From the NCBI GenBank assembly GCA_000827325.1, contig KN832879.1, positions 1,524,969 to 1,588,968 of the forward strand: a stretch of 64,000 bases of DNA. The letters are read 5' to 3'. The position numbers were made by a program, and so were the translations under genes. Shown here in pieces: positions 9,927 through 21,862 of the stretch; the first letter of the stretch is position 1, and every line of letters begins with the position of its first letter. Source of the stretch: Oidiodendron maius Zn. Its lineage: Eukaryota; Ascomycota; Leotiomycetes; Myxotrichaceae. The notes beneath the pieces were generated by a model. The model was not told where the DNA came from. It ran no database searches and worked only from the letters and a program-made list of their open reading frames with translations.

Positions 9927-10605
9927 TTTGCAAGAACGCGTATGAAGCAAGCAGGAAAAGTGGCTTTTGCTCAGAGGGGTGTTTCTGGATTTAAGGGGTG
10001 GTCTCCGCCCGATTTCCGTCGCCACCAGGGGCATCTAAGGCCATCATACTAAGTTGAAAAAAGCAAAGAGCCAATCCCAATTCAGCCCTAGACCGTCTGC
10101 AGAGATGTGCATCAAATAAGATCCCCTATATCTCCGCTACCCAAAGGAGGCTTTAGCCGACTTCCTGCTCTGATTCGTCAGTAATACGCAACCGAGACGA
10201 ATCCACGACGCCGGCTTTTCTCTAACATGCGTCACCCTCCTCGCCACCACTAATCTCTGTTCACCTCTACTTACATCTGCTGCCCTCTGATTAGCAGCTT
10301 AGACCTTTTCTCTTCTCCCTTAGCATAGTACCGTCAAATATAGAGTATTGTCTGCCTTGTGTATATTACGTGGGACCTGATTAGTAAAGCTGTTATATCT
10401 TTGGGGTGAACCACACACATTCCCGTAGTGGTTCTCTTATTTTTCTTCGGCGAATTGCTCGAAGGGAAATCTGATTTCCAAGTTGCTGAAATCGTGACCC
10501 AAAGGCCGCGTAGAGAAACACGTGGACGTGTGTGCTTTCATGACTCGTGAAAGTTTGCCTCGGTTACACAATGTTGAAGAATTGCTTGCTGTACACGCCC
10601 CTCAA
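9927..10605. other. Intergenic; promoter of the IDO-like gene, otherwise nothing seen
   Basis: Pyrimidine-rich stretches (10260-10330) and no open frame with family resemblance. The right part lies beyond the stop of the broken HET gene. Confidence 0.5.
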
Positions 10606-13091
10606 CTACTGACAGTACCTCGAAGACAAAGGATCAACATCTGTCGGCTCCGCATACAGAGCATCACCCCAAGCATGATGTTCAATAATATCACCCTGCA
10701 TGTCTCCATTAAGATAACAACCTCCAATTAATTCATACTCATCCTCTTGTCGCACCAGCTCAGCTCTGTTTGCGACGAATTCTGCAGCTCTTCTCTTACG
10801 CCTTAAGATTAGCGGGTATTCACACCCGAATATGCTGACTACAAAGTCTCCTCGGTCGGTGCTGCTTGGACAGAGACCCAGCCGTCCTCGATCTGAGAAA
10901 AAGCATTTTCTGTTCTTAAGCAACATACCACTCTTCATAGTAGCCGTCGAGATAATCGACCAGTGTTCCTCTTGCTTTCTCTTTGAAATCTCGCGTCGCA
11001 TTATTTGCGCGTATCTCCAATTCTTCTCCAGATATTGGAGGTTTGGATCGATGACTGACCACACCGAAGCTAACCACTCTACCGGAACCTCTGACTCTGA
11101 CTCTGGCTGAAAAATTGCCTCCGCAAACACAGTAAATCGTAGGTGTGGATCTTGCGCATGGTCTTCTAGGTACGTTGGACCAGGGTGTAGGCTCCAACGC
11201 CCGAAAAGGTTGAAATAGATGTAATCGAGATAAGCCCACAACGCTGGAAGGGGAATAGAAAGGTGCGTTTGCACAGTATGCGGGTCGAAGACATGGGTGA
11301 CTTGGGATATATGGAAGCCTTGTAGGGAGAGTATTGATGGATTTGTCCGTTGACTGTCTCTTCTCCGGATTACGTCAGTATTTTCCGGCTTTGAAGCTTT
11401 GTACTTGCCAAGACCTGGCATCTCTAACTTTAGCCTGTAGTCTGGAACCCATGATGGACAACAGGTGATCATCTACATGCCTATGTAAGTGGTCGAAATG
11501 TCATTATCGAAATCGATCCATGGATGTACTAGTAGGATATGGGCGTTTCCTGTACTTTCGATGATTCGCCTCGTGAATTGGGTGAATACGTCCAAAAGGT
11601 TCGCCTCATAATCGGGCCGAAATAAATCAAGAGAGACATCCGTTGCCAGATGGTAAGTTGCGAAGATCATATCTCTGGGTTCCGTGGCATCGAAATGACC
11701 TAGAAATTTCACGATTGTCCAGAGTGGTAGTCGGGTGGCAGTTTGCTATGTCGCTTCAGAATATCTGACCAACCCGCGGGTATCCACTTGATTGAATCAT
11801 ATGCACTGATAATCTCTTCAGAGTTTTCAGGTGGGTGATTCGTCGTTGTGAGGATCCGGTCGCGGTCAAGAGACCAAAGAGCGTCAATGGCGTTAAAGTC
11901 TGTCTCCTCCTCACCAATCCGAACCCGCACAATTGAGTTGCTAAACACCTCTTGAAGGACTCAAATCCTTGTAAACCATGAATTGGATGAAATGGCATTC
12001 AATCGTTGACTTGACGTCGTAGAAATCCGTTCTGGTGATATTCTAGGCTCGTGGACAAGTGTACAGGTCACCGCGTATTCAGCGAAGGCCCAGACCTCTG
12101 AACGCCGGTCAAATATGACGCGAGAAAGATATGTCATCACGGCCGCTAATTCTTCTTCTGTTTGTTCTTCCTCTAGGCTGTCGGGCGTAAGATAAATGGA
12201 GTGAAGCCATATTAAGAAGAGTTGGGTAGGAACGGCGAGGTTTTGTTCCACGGCTTCCTTTTCTTCATCATTCAACGTTGCTATGCAATAGTGTCTGGTA
12301 GAAGCTGTGAGCTGTTTGCTGTGTAACAGCTTCTGGATATTTGGAAGACTGTTCTTCAAACATTGACGGAAAGTTGAAGACGACGGGACTCCTCGCTTTG
12401 TAAACAGGTTGATTGCATCGAAGATGTCAGTCACGGGTTGTTCGAGCGCTACGAGCTCGCCATTAAACTCTTGAACCAGATTCCAGAGGTGCTTATTTTT
12501 ATTCATGCCATTATCTGCCAGAGCACACATAAACAACGACAATTCCGCGTTTTCATCAGCGCACCATGCTGACATCTCTTTCGCGTCGTTGCCGAGCCAC
12601 ACGACGGTTAAGCTTGCCTGGGAGTAGATATCTTTCATCAAGGCAACTTGGCTGGATCTCTCTACTAGGTCTCCTTGACAGATACACAATGAGTCCACCC
12701 AGATGAAGCATGTCGTATGCGATCGTCGAAACGAGATCAAGGCCGCATGGAGATTCGTTGTGACTTTAAAGCTTTTCAAGACAGCACCGTCGGTATCAGA
12801 GGTCTCTTCATCATCCAAGAACTGGACATCTTTCTCGGACGAGTCGATGAATTTCGAGTTGCGAATGACCAAGGTGATTGGTTTAGTCGCTTCGAGGCTA
12901 CCCCAGCAGTACGACAATGCTTGATATGAAGGACAGTTCGAAAGCTGTGTCCGGTAGAGTTCAACAACTAAGTCTTCATCGTTGTCGCCAGGGACTACTC
13001 TAAGCAGCCGTATTTCTTTCCGATCCGTATCAAGCCTCTTGTAGCAAGTGTAGTTGTTGGGGATTGTTCGAATAGAACCCGAGTCCGCCAT
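10606..13091 (-). pseudogene. HET-domain protein, broken copy
   Basis: The 5' reading (13091-11964) starts MADSGSIRTIPNN and holds a HET domain: LLRVVPGDNDED, YQALSYCWGS, then CFIWVDSLCICQGD and LMKDIYSQASLTVVWLG, ending SNSWFTRI. Its continuation follows in the same order on the same strand (LQEVFSNSIVRVRIGEEE; FDATEPRDMIFATYHLATD; PSWVPDYRLKLEM; ending EYELIGGCYLNGD). The parts are spread over two frames with about three interruptions between roughly 11960 and 11470, none of which looks like a good intron. The intact family member is a roughly 800-residue cytosolic allorecognition protein able to trigger incompatibility cell death. This copy is therefore most likely dead, or a 376-residue HET-only truncation. 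It is single-exon otherwise. Confidence 0.75.
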
Positions 13092-13513
13092 GGTATCGGT
13101 AAAGGGTAATTGATATGCCGTGGTGCGAGTTTTAGTCAGCCAAGGTGGTGCGAGTGTAACGCTCGCCTTTGGAGTGTCAACTTGTAGTCACGTGATTTAC
13201 CGAATTAGGACTAGTCTCTCTTGCCTCTATTAAATATTTTTAATATAGCCTTAATTGGAATATATATATGTAATTTAATATATATATACTTATATATTTA
13301 TAAGTTAATAGTTATAAGTTTAGCTAGCTTAAACATATTCCACGTGACTATATGATGAACTCCGTGAACTAGCTATAAGAGGCTTAGTAGCAGCGATTTA
13401 GTTGAACTCTATTACAATCGTACTCCTCTTCTACATTATATATAGTACTATCATCTCTTACAAAGATAGAGGTCTAAACTTAATCAGCTAGTGTAGCTGA
13501 AGACGTCAATGAC
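13092..13513. promoter_or_regulatory. AT-rich divergent intergenic region
   Basis: Lies between the HET gene (leftward) and the Zn2Cys6 gene (rightward). The centre (13215-13330) is almost pure A/T with repeated tatatata and tagctagc steps. It also contains the 13-bp direct repeat gtggtgcgagtgt / gtggtgcgagttt near 13120-13160. It may serve both promoters. The strong A/T bias could also reflect repeat-induced mutation of an old insertion. Confidence 0.45.
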
Positions 13514-15193
13514 ATGTCGGCTGTTGAGCAAGTAGTAAAGAGTATGAAGGGTTGCTGGAGCTGTAAACGTAAGCCCTCGTACAGCCTGGTTTGCACTATA
13601 GTTACTGATTTGTACCTTTGGCAGGTCGCAAGACTGGTTGTGATAAGAGACTTCCATCATGCTCCAATTGTGTCCGTTCCCAGAGGATCTGTGAAGGATA
13701 TGGGCTGAAATTGTCCTGGCCAGAGGATGGCGATGGACGGAGACCAGATCCTATCACGTATCGTCATTCCTCAGATACCAAGTATTTCTTCCTTTCGAGT
13801 TGGGGAGGACCATTTTACTTCCTCAATACATCAGACGAAGACCTACTAGAAGATACAAAGAGACCTTTGCCAATTCCAACTATTGTCAGATGGCACTCCT
13901 CACGGTCCACCATATTTTCGGCCGATCCGTCGACGAGCCTGAATTTTGGCTATGAAACTACTCTGAAGGCCCAGGAATCCTTGCTGTTGTCTTATTGTGG
14001 GTATTGCCTTCATGTCTGAGCTGTACTTGCTGACGGACCATTAGATAATGTTGTACTCTCGCGCATGGTGACCACTATTGATGATTCAAAGGTTGATTAG
14101 TTTATTTTAAGGGTTCAGTGTTCTACCTGCTGATTTCTTAATATAGAACGGCTTCCGTACAGTTTTGCTTCCCATGGCACTCTCAGAAGCCAATAATGCT
14201 TCTTCAGGATTACGGCAAGCACTATTTGCGATTTCAGCGTATCATCTGTGGGGCCATGATACAGCCCTCAAGTACAAACTTTCAGCAATACGGCATTTAT
14301 CAAAATCCTTGCAAAATGGTGAGAATGAAACTCTACTACAGTTCGCCACAAGTATGATGCTATGCATAGGCGATGTGTTCGATTCTGCTGATGGAAGCTG
14401 GCCCAAGCATCTTGCCGCTGCAAAAGCTCTTGGCAACCAGCTTCCCAAAAATGGAGATTACGCCAAGGACTTACTCTTCCTGCAGACATTGCTTGAGTAC
14501 CATGATGTCCTGAAAGACTTTAGTTTGGGACGTCATCTGATTTCACACTCTGAGTCTACTTGTACTCTGGAAGATATAACCATACCGGAGGAAAATAGCG
14601 ACGACACTGTCATTATTGGTTCACTCGGCTGCTCGCGTGAACTGATGAACTTAATATCTCTTATAACTCGTCTACACAAACTTGTGCCTCTCCCAAATTA
14701 CCTACAAGCATTACCGACATTAATCCAGATTCGCCTTGAAGACTTGAGTCAAATCCCGCTTCTCGTCCCGGACGCACATTCTGGACAACTGGATACCACT
14801 CGTATTCTCCAAACCGCCGAGCTATATCGGCTGGCTTCTATAATATATCTTTACACAACCTCCCTTCCGATAGTGCGATCCTCAGCTCAGTTTCAATCCT
14901 TGATATCCCGAGCTCTTGGGTTGCTAGAGGCATTTGCGGTATGCACGTCTCCATGGCCATTATTCGTTACGGCGCTAGAAGTCAACAATGATGCAGATCG
15001 TGTGCGAGTTCTGCGTGTGCTGGAGACAATGCAAAGAATCAGGAGAATTGGCAATGTTGACATTCTACAAAGAGTTGTGGTGGCGGTGTGGAAGTTAATG
15101 GATTTGAGGAGTCGGGGTGATGGAGATAGTGATGAGAGACTGGATTGGAGGGAGCTCTTTGATATGTCAGGCCGCCTACCTAGCTTCATTTGA
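13514..15193 (+). CDS. Zn(II)2Cys6 transcription factor (fungal_trans_2 type)
   Basis: Four exons: 13514-13568, 13625-13996, 14045-14091 and 14147-15193 (introns of 56, 48 and 55 nt, all phase-consistent). The first splice completes the zinc cluster GCWSCKRRKTGCDKRL then PSCSNCVRSQRICEGYG. The second completes LLLSYYNVVLSRM and the third joins to NGFRTVLLPMALSEANN. Then comes LRQALFAISAYHLWGHDTAL and a helical C-terminal body, the layout of PF11951-class regulators such as UGA3-type and acriflavine-sensitivity-like factors. It is a nuclear DNA-binding protein expected to recognise CGG-containing sites. It is the closest regulator to the nitrilase, permease and decarboxylase and is a natural candidate for controlling them, which is inference from position. 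It is convergent with the nitrilase, 103 bp apart. Confidence 0.88.
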
Positions 15194-15296
15194 AGCAGGC
15201 TAGTGTTACACCTGGACTCCTATATGCCATCACAAATCACGACATAATACTCTACAGAAGCGTACGTCTGGGACCAATCTGCATGGATCCAATATA

Positions 15297-16398
15297 CTAC
15301 ATATGATGAAACGGCTTCGCCGCCGTTAGGTTCACTCTCAAGCTCAACAAGTCCGGGCGAGAATAATGGCCAACGGTGTCAATCATCCCCTTTGCATAGT
15401 CGATATCCTTGAGGTTAATTTCAGCTTGCATGATACCCTCCTTTCCTGGCGGCCATGGGGCGCAAAGCGGCTGTCCATCTGGGCCATAGATCATTGTGAA
15501 GCCGCCGCCGGGCTAGGATGTATATCAATCAGAAGACTTGTCGAATGAGTATCATCTAGGGGCAACTTACTGCTTCGCAAACTCCACTACCGACCAAATT
15601 CAACTTCTCCAAGTTCCCTTCAGTCAATACCTGCGTTGCTACGAGGACAAATGCCTGTCCCTCAATCGCAAGGAACTGGCTGCATAGCTGGTTCGCAACA
15701 TCAGTTTCATGGTATGGCCATTTCAACTTCTTAGGGTCAGGTAGAGGGAACATTGGCGGCCACGCCGCGACGTGGATCTGGACGCCTTGACAGTATTCGT
15801 AGTATCGCAGGAGAGGTTGGAGATGCTCCCAGCAATTCAACCCTCCAACCTTTCCAAATGGTGTATCCACAACCGAAGTCAAGGAATCGGCTTGTCCGTC
15901 ACCCCAGATAGAGCGCTCCACATGTGTGGGCTTGATCTTCCGCCTGTGCAGTACGATCTCGCCTTCTGTGTCGATGAAGGATTGGGCGATATAGAGACTC
16001 GCTCCATCGCGCTCACTATATCCGAGGACAACGAAAACCTTGGCTTCTTTGACGGCTGCACGGATGCGGTCCATCTCTGGGGATACTCTCGCCATCGAGT
16101 TGGCCATGTATTCGTGAATGAGTTCGGTGTTCTCGATAACGCTTTTCGTCCATATTGCCCTTAGCGAGTGTATGAGCATTGATCTGATTTTGAATGCAGA
16201 GAGACAGTGGTGATGTAGAGAAGAGAAGACGGGAGCTTACCAGGGATAGCCAGTCAACCAGACTTCAGGAAATCCGAGAACATTGACACCGTCCTTTCCA
16301 GCTTGCTGGATGAGTGCTATAGTCTTCTCCACGCCGCCTTGGAGGTCAAGCCATGCTGGCTCGGCCTGAACAGCACCAACCCTCACCGTTTGTATCAT
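15297..16398 (-). CDS. Nitrilase (carbon-nitrogen hydrolase family)
   Basis: Three exons: 16241-16398, 15571-16159 and 15297-15512 (introns of 81 and 58 nt), giving 320 residues, the usual nitrilase length. The catalytic triad is visible: Glu in [12 protein letters not shown] (about residue 47), Lys in [13 protein letters not shown], and Cys in [19 protein letters not shown]. The C-terminus [15 protein letters not shown] and [13 protein letters not shown] is also typical. The enzyme hydrolyses an organic nitrile to the acid plus ammonia. Fungal relatives act on arylacetonitriles or aliphatic nitriles, and the sequence does not decide the substrate. The gene is divergent from the permease, with a 966-bp spacer holding the GAGTTTGCGATC motifs. 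It may supply ammonium or, with the decarboxylase and amine oxidase nearby, act on aromatic compounds. Confidence 0.92.
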
Positions 16399-16546
16399 CT
16401 TGAGCTAAGCTGAACAAAGCAATGGAGAATGAATGGTTTCTGAGCAATGATATTGATTATGCCCATGCACTTTGGAGGACCTACGGAATGAAATAAGGAT
16501 TGATGATAGTTATGTTATGGCCTCTGTAGAATCTCTGTAGAATCGC

Positions 16547-16770
16547 CAAGAATCCCATTTATGGTTCCTATGCAAGAGTTTGCGATCAGCATAGCAGATC
16601 TCAAAGAGCTAGCAAATTTATACTAGAGGACGGCTGAAGATTGTGATAGCGGGTGGATCAACTTCCCCTTTGACAAGTTCACTGCTATGCCAAAATAGGT
16701 TAGCGTGATCGCAAACTCCTTCCTCGTCTTTCTAGCATCAAACCTCCACACCTCCACGCCTCCACGATAT
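16547..16770. repeat. Upstream repeat block, copy 1 (MITE-like or shared promoter block)
   Basis: From aagaatccc at 16549 through tatgcaagagtttgcgatca (16570-16588) to tgatcgcaaactccttcctc (16706-16725) and tctagcatc. The block aligns over about 220 bp with 21863-22050 in the same orientation. It has inverted arms, GAGTTTGCGATCA at 16576-16588 and its exact complement at 16706-16718. The block starts about 150 bp upstream of the nitrilase start codon. The partner lies about 237 bp upstream of the decarboxylase start, with the same orientation relative to the gene. Confidence 0.8.
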
Positions 16771-16784
16771 GGGAAGAGAGGATG

Positions 16785-16796
16785 GATCGCAAACAC
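16785..16796 (-). promoter_or_regulatory. Motif occurrence GATCGCAAACAC
   Basis: One-base variant of GATCGCAAACTC, lying just outside the repeat block in the nitrilase/permease divergent spacer. Confidence 0.4.
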
Positions 16797-17188
16797 TTGC
16801 TGCAAATTAACAGCCCGAACTGCGAGCGATACGGAAGCATTTCATATCAGAAACTTGCTGACAGCGCAACTCGTGGGGGTTGGCTTAGGCCCAACCGGTT
16901 GTCAGTTATACTATGCACACCTACCTTGACCTTGATGTAGATGTCAAAAGAACCCAGTTGAGCGAAGCCTATTTAGGAAACGAACCACCCCACTTTGGTA
17001 CCCTACTAAGTGGAATAAAAGCCCTTATCAAAGTCGTCCGTAATAAATAGTGATATCTATATTAATGTGCAATCAAGCCAAATGCATATCCACTAGAGGA
17101 AAATCGGCTACCGATAGATAGGTAATAAGTCAAAGGGTCATTAATTTCCTACAGGCGTCTTCAGATGTTTTCTATATCATAGCGGGAA

Positions 17189-17200
17189 GAGTTTGCGATC
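17189..17200 (+). promoter_or_regulatory. Motif occurrence GAGTTTGCGATC upstream of the permease
   Basis: Exact match to the arm of the repeat block, 165 bp before the permease start codon, but the flanking sequence is not that of the block. This independent occurrence favours a regulatory site over simple hitch-hiking on a repeat. Confidence 0.45.
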
Positions 17201-17364
17201 TGCTCGCCTTGAGCCGGGCTGTTCGTGACACGCTCCGTTATTAGTCTCACTATCTGCCCGCATTCTTCAAACACAAAGTCTCTTTCGTCTGTAAGTCAAA
17301 GACGACTTTCTCCCTTTGGTTTCTTGCCTCATTTTATCTCTTAGTCGAAGCCAGATTCAATAAA

Positions 17365-19199
17365 ATGCAAAACGTTCACCTTTCTGCAGGGCAACATTGC
17401 TCTGCTCAGCTCGAACAGCGCTTCTCAAAGCTCAGCATGGTCGCTATGACCTTTGCTATTTTAAAGTGTGTCAACCATTATAGGCCTCTATTATGGCTAG
17501 GTCTAATAATTTCGCAGCACTTGGATCGCCCTTGCCGGATCCATCGGCATTGTTATCCCATCTGGTGGCTGTGTCGCGTTTCTATATGGATTTATCTTCT
17601 GTGTATTGTGCAATCTGTGCCTTTCTGCGAGCTTAGGAGAGCTTGCCTCAATCTGGCCTACAGCTGGTGGTACGAACTCTTCTATTCAATGCGGATGTAC
17701 AACCACTCAGTTATAGACAGGACAGTATCACTATGCTTATGCCCTGGCGAGTGAGAAGTGGAAGAAATCGATTGTAAGTTCTTTACAGCTAAGTTGCAGG
17801 CGACAATGTCCATCTAATAAACTGCTATAGAGCTTTTGGGTAGGTTGGACTAGCATTGCTGGCTGGTTGACTCTTGTTACCACGGAAGGTTTCTTTGCAG
17901 GTGAGTTATGATCTACAAAGTTAGAATAGTAATCTAATCTCTATGTTTAGCACAATTCGTGTCGGCAGCAGCTGTCATTGGCTCCAACGGAACGTATGAA
18001 ATCAAGCAATGGCGGACATTTCTCATCTTCCTGGTTATTTTGACTTTCACAACCCTCTCCAATCTGTACGCAAACAAGTTTCTCCCCAAATGGAATGATG
18101 GAGCTCGTAAGTTACTGTTTTCCTCTTCGATGACCCATAGGCTGATAGTCTCAGTGTACTGGTCCATCCTCGCAGTCATCGTGATCAGCATTACAATCCT
18201 TGCTAAATCTGACAAGAATAATGCTTCGTTTGTATTTACAAACTTCACCAACGAAACAGGCTGGAGCAACGGAACTGCCTGGATTCTAGGCCTATTACAA
18301 AGTGCACTCTCGCTCATCGGTTTCGACGCTGCTTGCCACATGACTGAGGAGATGCCCTCGCCAAGTAGAGACACACCACGTGCGATGATCTATGCTATTC
18401 TCGTTGGTGGCGTAACTGGCGTAGCCTTCATTCTTGTCATCCTCTTCTGTATCACCGACATCGAAACTGTTCTCAACACATCCACTAACATGCCCATCTC
18501 GGAACTGATCCACCAAGCCACCGGCTCTCGCGCTGCAGCCATCGTTCTGACCATCATGCTGGCAGTATGCTTTATTAATGGCACTAATGGCTGTGTGACG
18601 AGCGCTTCTCGTCTGATTTTCGCAATGGCAAGAGATAAAGGCATGCCATTCTCAGAATTCTTCTCTGCGATTAATCCACGCACACACGTCCCGGTGAGGA
18701 CTGTCCTCTTTTGCTTTGTCTTTAACTTGTTATTTGGACTACTGTATCTTGGGCCGAGTGTAGCATTCAACGCCTACGTTGCTTCTACTACTATCTTTCT
18801 TAATGTCTCGTACGCGGCCCCAGTTATTATTTTGGTTGTGCGTGGACGGAGCATCTTGGCTCGTAAAACTGTGGCCTTCAGTCTCGGGAAGTATGGATAC
18901 TTTGCTAATTATGTGGGCATCATATTTGTTGGTGTCACGTCTGTCGTGAGTCTATTTTATCGCCAAGTAACTGTGTTGTGCATGAATCCTAACATAACAT
19001 GAATTAGTTCTTCTGCTTCCCAGCTGCCCTACCGACGACGAGTAGCAATATGAATTATGTCTCTGTGGTTCTGGGGATCTTCATTGCCCTCCTTTCTGGT
19101 ATCTGGTTTAGATATAGAAATCAATATCAGGGACCAGCGTTTGGTGTTATTTTAGGTGCAGATATGTTACAACAACGGAACCATAAACACCCACAGTGA
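17365..19199 (+). CDS. Amino acid / GABA-choline type permease (APC superfamily)
   Basis: Exons 17365-17465, 17518-17669, 17721-17773, 17831-17900, 17951-18945 and 19008-19199, all joined in phase. Exon 5 most likely contains one more intron (18107-18154, 48 nt, a multiple of three), because removing it gives the family sequence NDGALYWSILAV. The product is 520 residues unspliced or 504 spliced. It has about 12 membrane segments and APC motifs: FSKLSMVAMTFAILNTWIAL, SGGCVAFLYGFIF, SLGELASIWPTAGGQYHYAY, GFDAACHMTEEMPSP and TSASRLIFAMARDKGMPFS. It takes up amino acids, GABA or choline across the plasma membrane by proton symport. It is divergent from the nitrilase and followed by the decarboxylase, fitting uptake of the decarboxylase substrate. 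Confidence 0.9.
18107..18154 (+). other. Likely 48-nt intron that keeps the frame open (3n)
   Basis: GTAAGT donor after GGAGCTC and CTCAG acceptor before TGTACTGG. Removal turns GARKLLF...VSVYWSIL into GALYWSIL, which fits the conserved loop of the family. Because it is 3n with no stop, retention would insert 16 residues rather than truncate the protein. Confidence 0.65.
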
Positions 19200-19636
19200 T
19201 CTGGACAAAACTTAGAAGAGATTTTATATTCGTCTCTTACAATAGTAACAATACGGAAAAATTTTGCAGTGCTTCCCTTTTACATTGCAAATCTGATACT
19301 CAATTTGTTTTCCCGTCTCCAGTTTGGTGATATGTCTCCTAAAGTGCCTGCATAAGCTGACCCGGGTTTCCAACACACGCATATTAAACAGCTACCTAAG
19401 AGCTCTTTTGTACGGTTGTCTCGTAAAACAACATGGTATTTATATCATATCTGTAGGTGGCAAACCGCAGCTGCTACTCCGCGAGGAAAGCTTCCGGGAG
19501 AGCCCGGTTAGTGTTCGAAGATGAGAGCGTGTGTGTGCATCGCTTTGAAAGGTGGCATTTATGAGCTTTAAAGGGGTTTCCAAATGCTGAGTGGATATCC
19601 AGTCCCTCCTTTATGCAGTACGCTCCGATTAAATCC
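19200..19636. other. Intergenic; nothing recognised
   Basis: Short spacer after the permease stop, running into the LTR-like relic. No gene-like frame. Confidence 0.5.
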
Positions 19637-19902
19637 TGTTGACGGATATCAGGGCCTCAAGCATATGATAGGCGATACAGCACTGATACACGCACAGAGC
19701 CTATGCATTGAGTGCTCAGTCCTCTTGCATTAAGCTTGCGTATAGAGCTTACAAGTGCTGCAGACTGTAAGCATGTATATAAGGACTATATTGCATCCCT
19801 AAGGAGGTTCCTTAAATTGTCTCTATATCACTCAATAGTCAATATAACTGAGTTTCACCTTGATTCCTAGCTACGACCTGTGCATTCCCTGACCTCTGAT
19901 CA
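19637..19902 (+). mobile_element. Solo LTR-like relic, copy A
   Basis: Begins TGTTGACGGATATC and shares several blocks in order with the reverse complement of 27226-27479: ggcctcaagcatat, tatatcactcaata, ctgagtttcaccttgattcc and ctacgacctgtg. The TGTTGA start and the length of about 265 bp fit a fungal LTR, probably Copia-like, but the family cannot be fixed. No internal coding region is visible next to it, so it is read as a solo LTR fossil of moderate age. Confidence 0.55.
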
Positions 19903-19960
19903 AGAAATCCACTCAATCTCTATTATAACCAGACTCTCGCCAGAGCAAGAGTAGTCTAGA

Positions 19961-21626
19961 CTATGCGCTGGCTTTTAGGACCTGCTGCAGTACCTCCGTG
20001 ACCAGCTTCAGATCCCGCTCCACGTTTACTTTCCAGGTGCTAATCGCAATTCGGCACGCCGGCCTGCCGTCCCACTTCGTGCCTGACACATACATCTTCC
20101 TCGTGGCGTTGATGCGGCCCACCAGATCACTATTGATAGAGTCGTCTTTGGCGCTGAAGAGGACAATAATATGGGTATGAGAAAACTGTACAGTGCCCGC
20201 AATGTACCCTGCAGCATCCGCACGGTCCACCTGAAGCAGAGTTGTTGGTGTTTGCTCCCGTACAAGTAAGGTGTAACTGGGGCTATTGTGAAGGAACTGC
20301 GAGATCCTTCTGGCCAACCTCACCTGTCTGGCGAACATCTCAGCAAGTCCCTCACGACCATATGCCATCAGCACGGCATAGACAGGCAAGGCACGGAATC
20401 TTCGAGAGTTCTCAAGACCGATATTGAGTGGTGACGGAATGGAGGTGGGTCCTGAGGAAAGGTATGCCGCATTTGGGTTCTGGAAGACTGAGAAAAGTAC
20501 AGAGCTTGAACGTGTTAGAAAAAAACCACAGTCGTATGGCTAGTTGTAGGTTAGTACAATTGCGCAATTTTAGTAGGGACTGGAGGTGCGCACCACATTA
20601 AGCATCTTGTGGGCATCACCAGCAATCGAGTCAGCGAGCTCGATCCCTGATAGGGACTTGCTAAGATCAGCGAACTCAGGGGACGAGGCGAGTGAGCGAG
20701 CAAATATTCCAAACGCTATAACCATTCAACAAAATATTAGTAAGCTCTCAGTAAATATTTATGACCCTTATTTGGGTAGATATGGAAAACTTCAATAACA
20801 GAATAGACATACCTCCATCAACATGTAGCCATGCTTTATGCATTTCACAGAGCTCTCGAATTTTGAGCATCTCAGATAGGCTATTTGTGCTGAACCTCCC
20901 AGTATTAACTTCTCCTGCGCTGAGGACAACGATACTAGCGACGCCCTCTCGACGCAGCTCCCGCTCCAGGATATCAATGTCTATTCTCCACGGCTCCTGT
21001 TTACCAGATCCAATATCTTTCACTGAATCTCGACCCAGACCAATCACGCTTGCAGCCTTATATAAAGAGCTGTGGCCCATTGCCGTCAAGACCTGGATCT
21101 CCCTGATTCCAGCTTTCACGCACGCCGCCAGTAAGCCGATCTCCCCGACTCCTGGCTCGCCAGAGGCGAGGTGCTTCTGAACCACTAATTGTCTCCCACA
21201 TGCCAAGCCTAATATATTCGCAGCTGTTGCTCCCGTTGTAAAGGTCTTCCCCTCCCAGCCATGTCCCAGATCAAGCAACTCCACTAATGCGTCCAATGCC
21301 CGGTGTTCTACAACTGTACTGATGCTCTGGGCCGGCAAGTGCACTTGCACATTCTGATCGAACGCCGTGACAAGGTGGTCTGCGAACTCGGCAATGGGTA
21401 AGACACCTCCCGTAACGAAGCCGTAGTAGTTAGCGGACGTCTTGGGCCCGTTGAATGCCGGCACGAGGTCTGTGAGAAGATGTGTCTTAGTTGCTTCTTC
21501 ACCAAGTCCAGTGCTAGGGAGGGTAGTTGGGAGGCTGTCTAATGCTCTCACGATCGACGCTGATGATGGGAGTGTATCATTGGTAGCCGAGTCGACAAGT
21601 GATTGGATTCTGTGGAAGGTTTCCAT
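19961..21626 (-). CDS. PLP-dependent amino-acid decarboxylase (group II)
   Basis: Three exons: 20813-21626, 20594-20715 and 19961-20539 (introns of 96 and 54 nt), 504 residues. Family motifs are in order: ANYYGFVTGGVLPIAEFADH, FTTGATAANILGLACGRQ, MGHSSLYKAASVIGLGRDSV, WLHVDGAFGIFARSL and GDAHKMLNVPYDCGFFLTR. HVDGAFG carries the PLP-pyridine-binding Asp, and the Lys of DAHKMLN forms the internal aldimine. The enzyme removes CO2 from an amino acid such as an aromatic L-amino acid or glutamate-like substrate, giving an amine. The exact substrate is not readable here. The upstream region holds a copy of the same repeat block found ahead of the nitrilase. With the permease and a copper amine oxidase in the same region, an amino acid to amine to aldehyde route is plausible. 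Confidence 0.9.
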
Positions 21627-21862
21627 CGCTCCACGGTCTAGTTTCGCTCCTGTATTACAATTAGCATGCTATGCTGTTAATACGCTGCAAGAATATGGAG
21701 GACGTTTCCGAGTGGCATAAAATATTCAGAGTTTGAGAAACTGTCACGCCGCACGAAAATAGGCTGGCGAGTTTAAAGGCGCTGTAAGCGAGGCTAGCGA
21801 TAGAGACTAAGGGGCCAAGAGGTTCCTTAGTGCCTGCAAATCTAATTGCTCACCGAGTCATC

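Noticed and set aside
15772-16164. Plus-strand frame of 130 residues
   Set aside because: Antisense to the catalytic exon of the nitrilase.
17934-18770. Minus-strand frames across the permease
   Set aside because: Antisense shadows of a well-supported APC permease exon.
20026-20265. Minus-strand Arg-rich frame
   Set aside because: Out-of-frame reading of the decarboxylase last exon.
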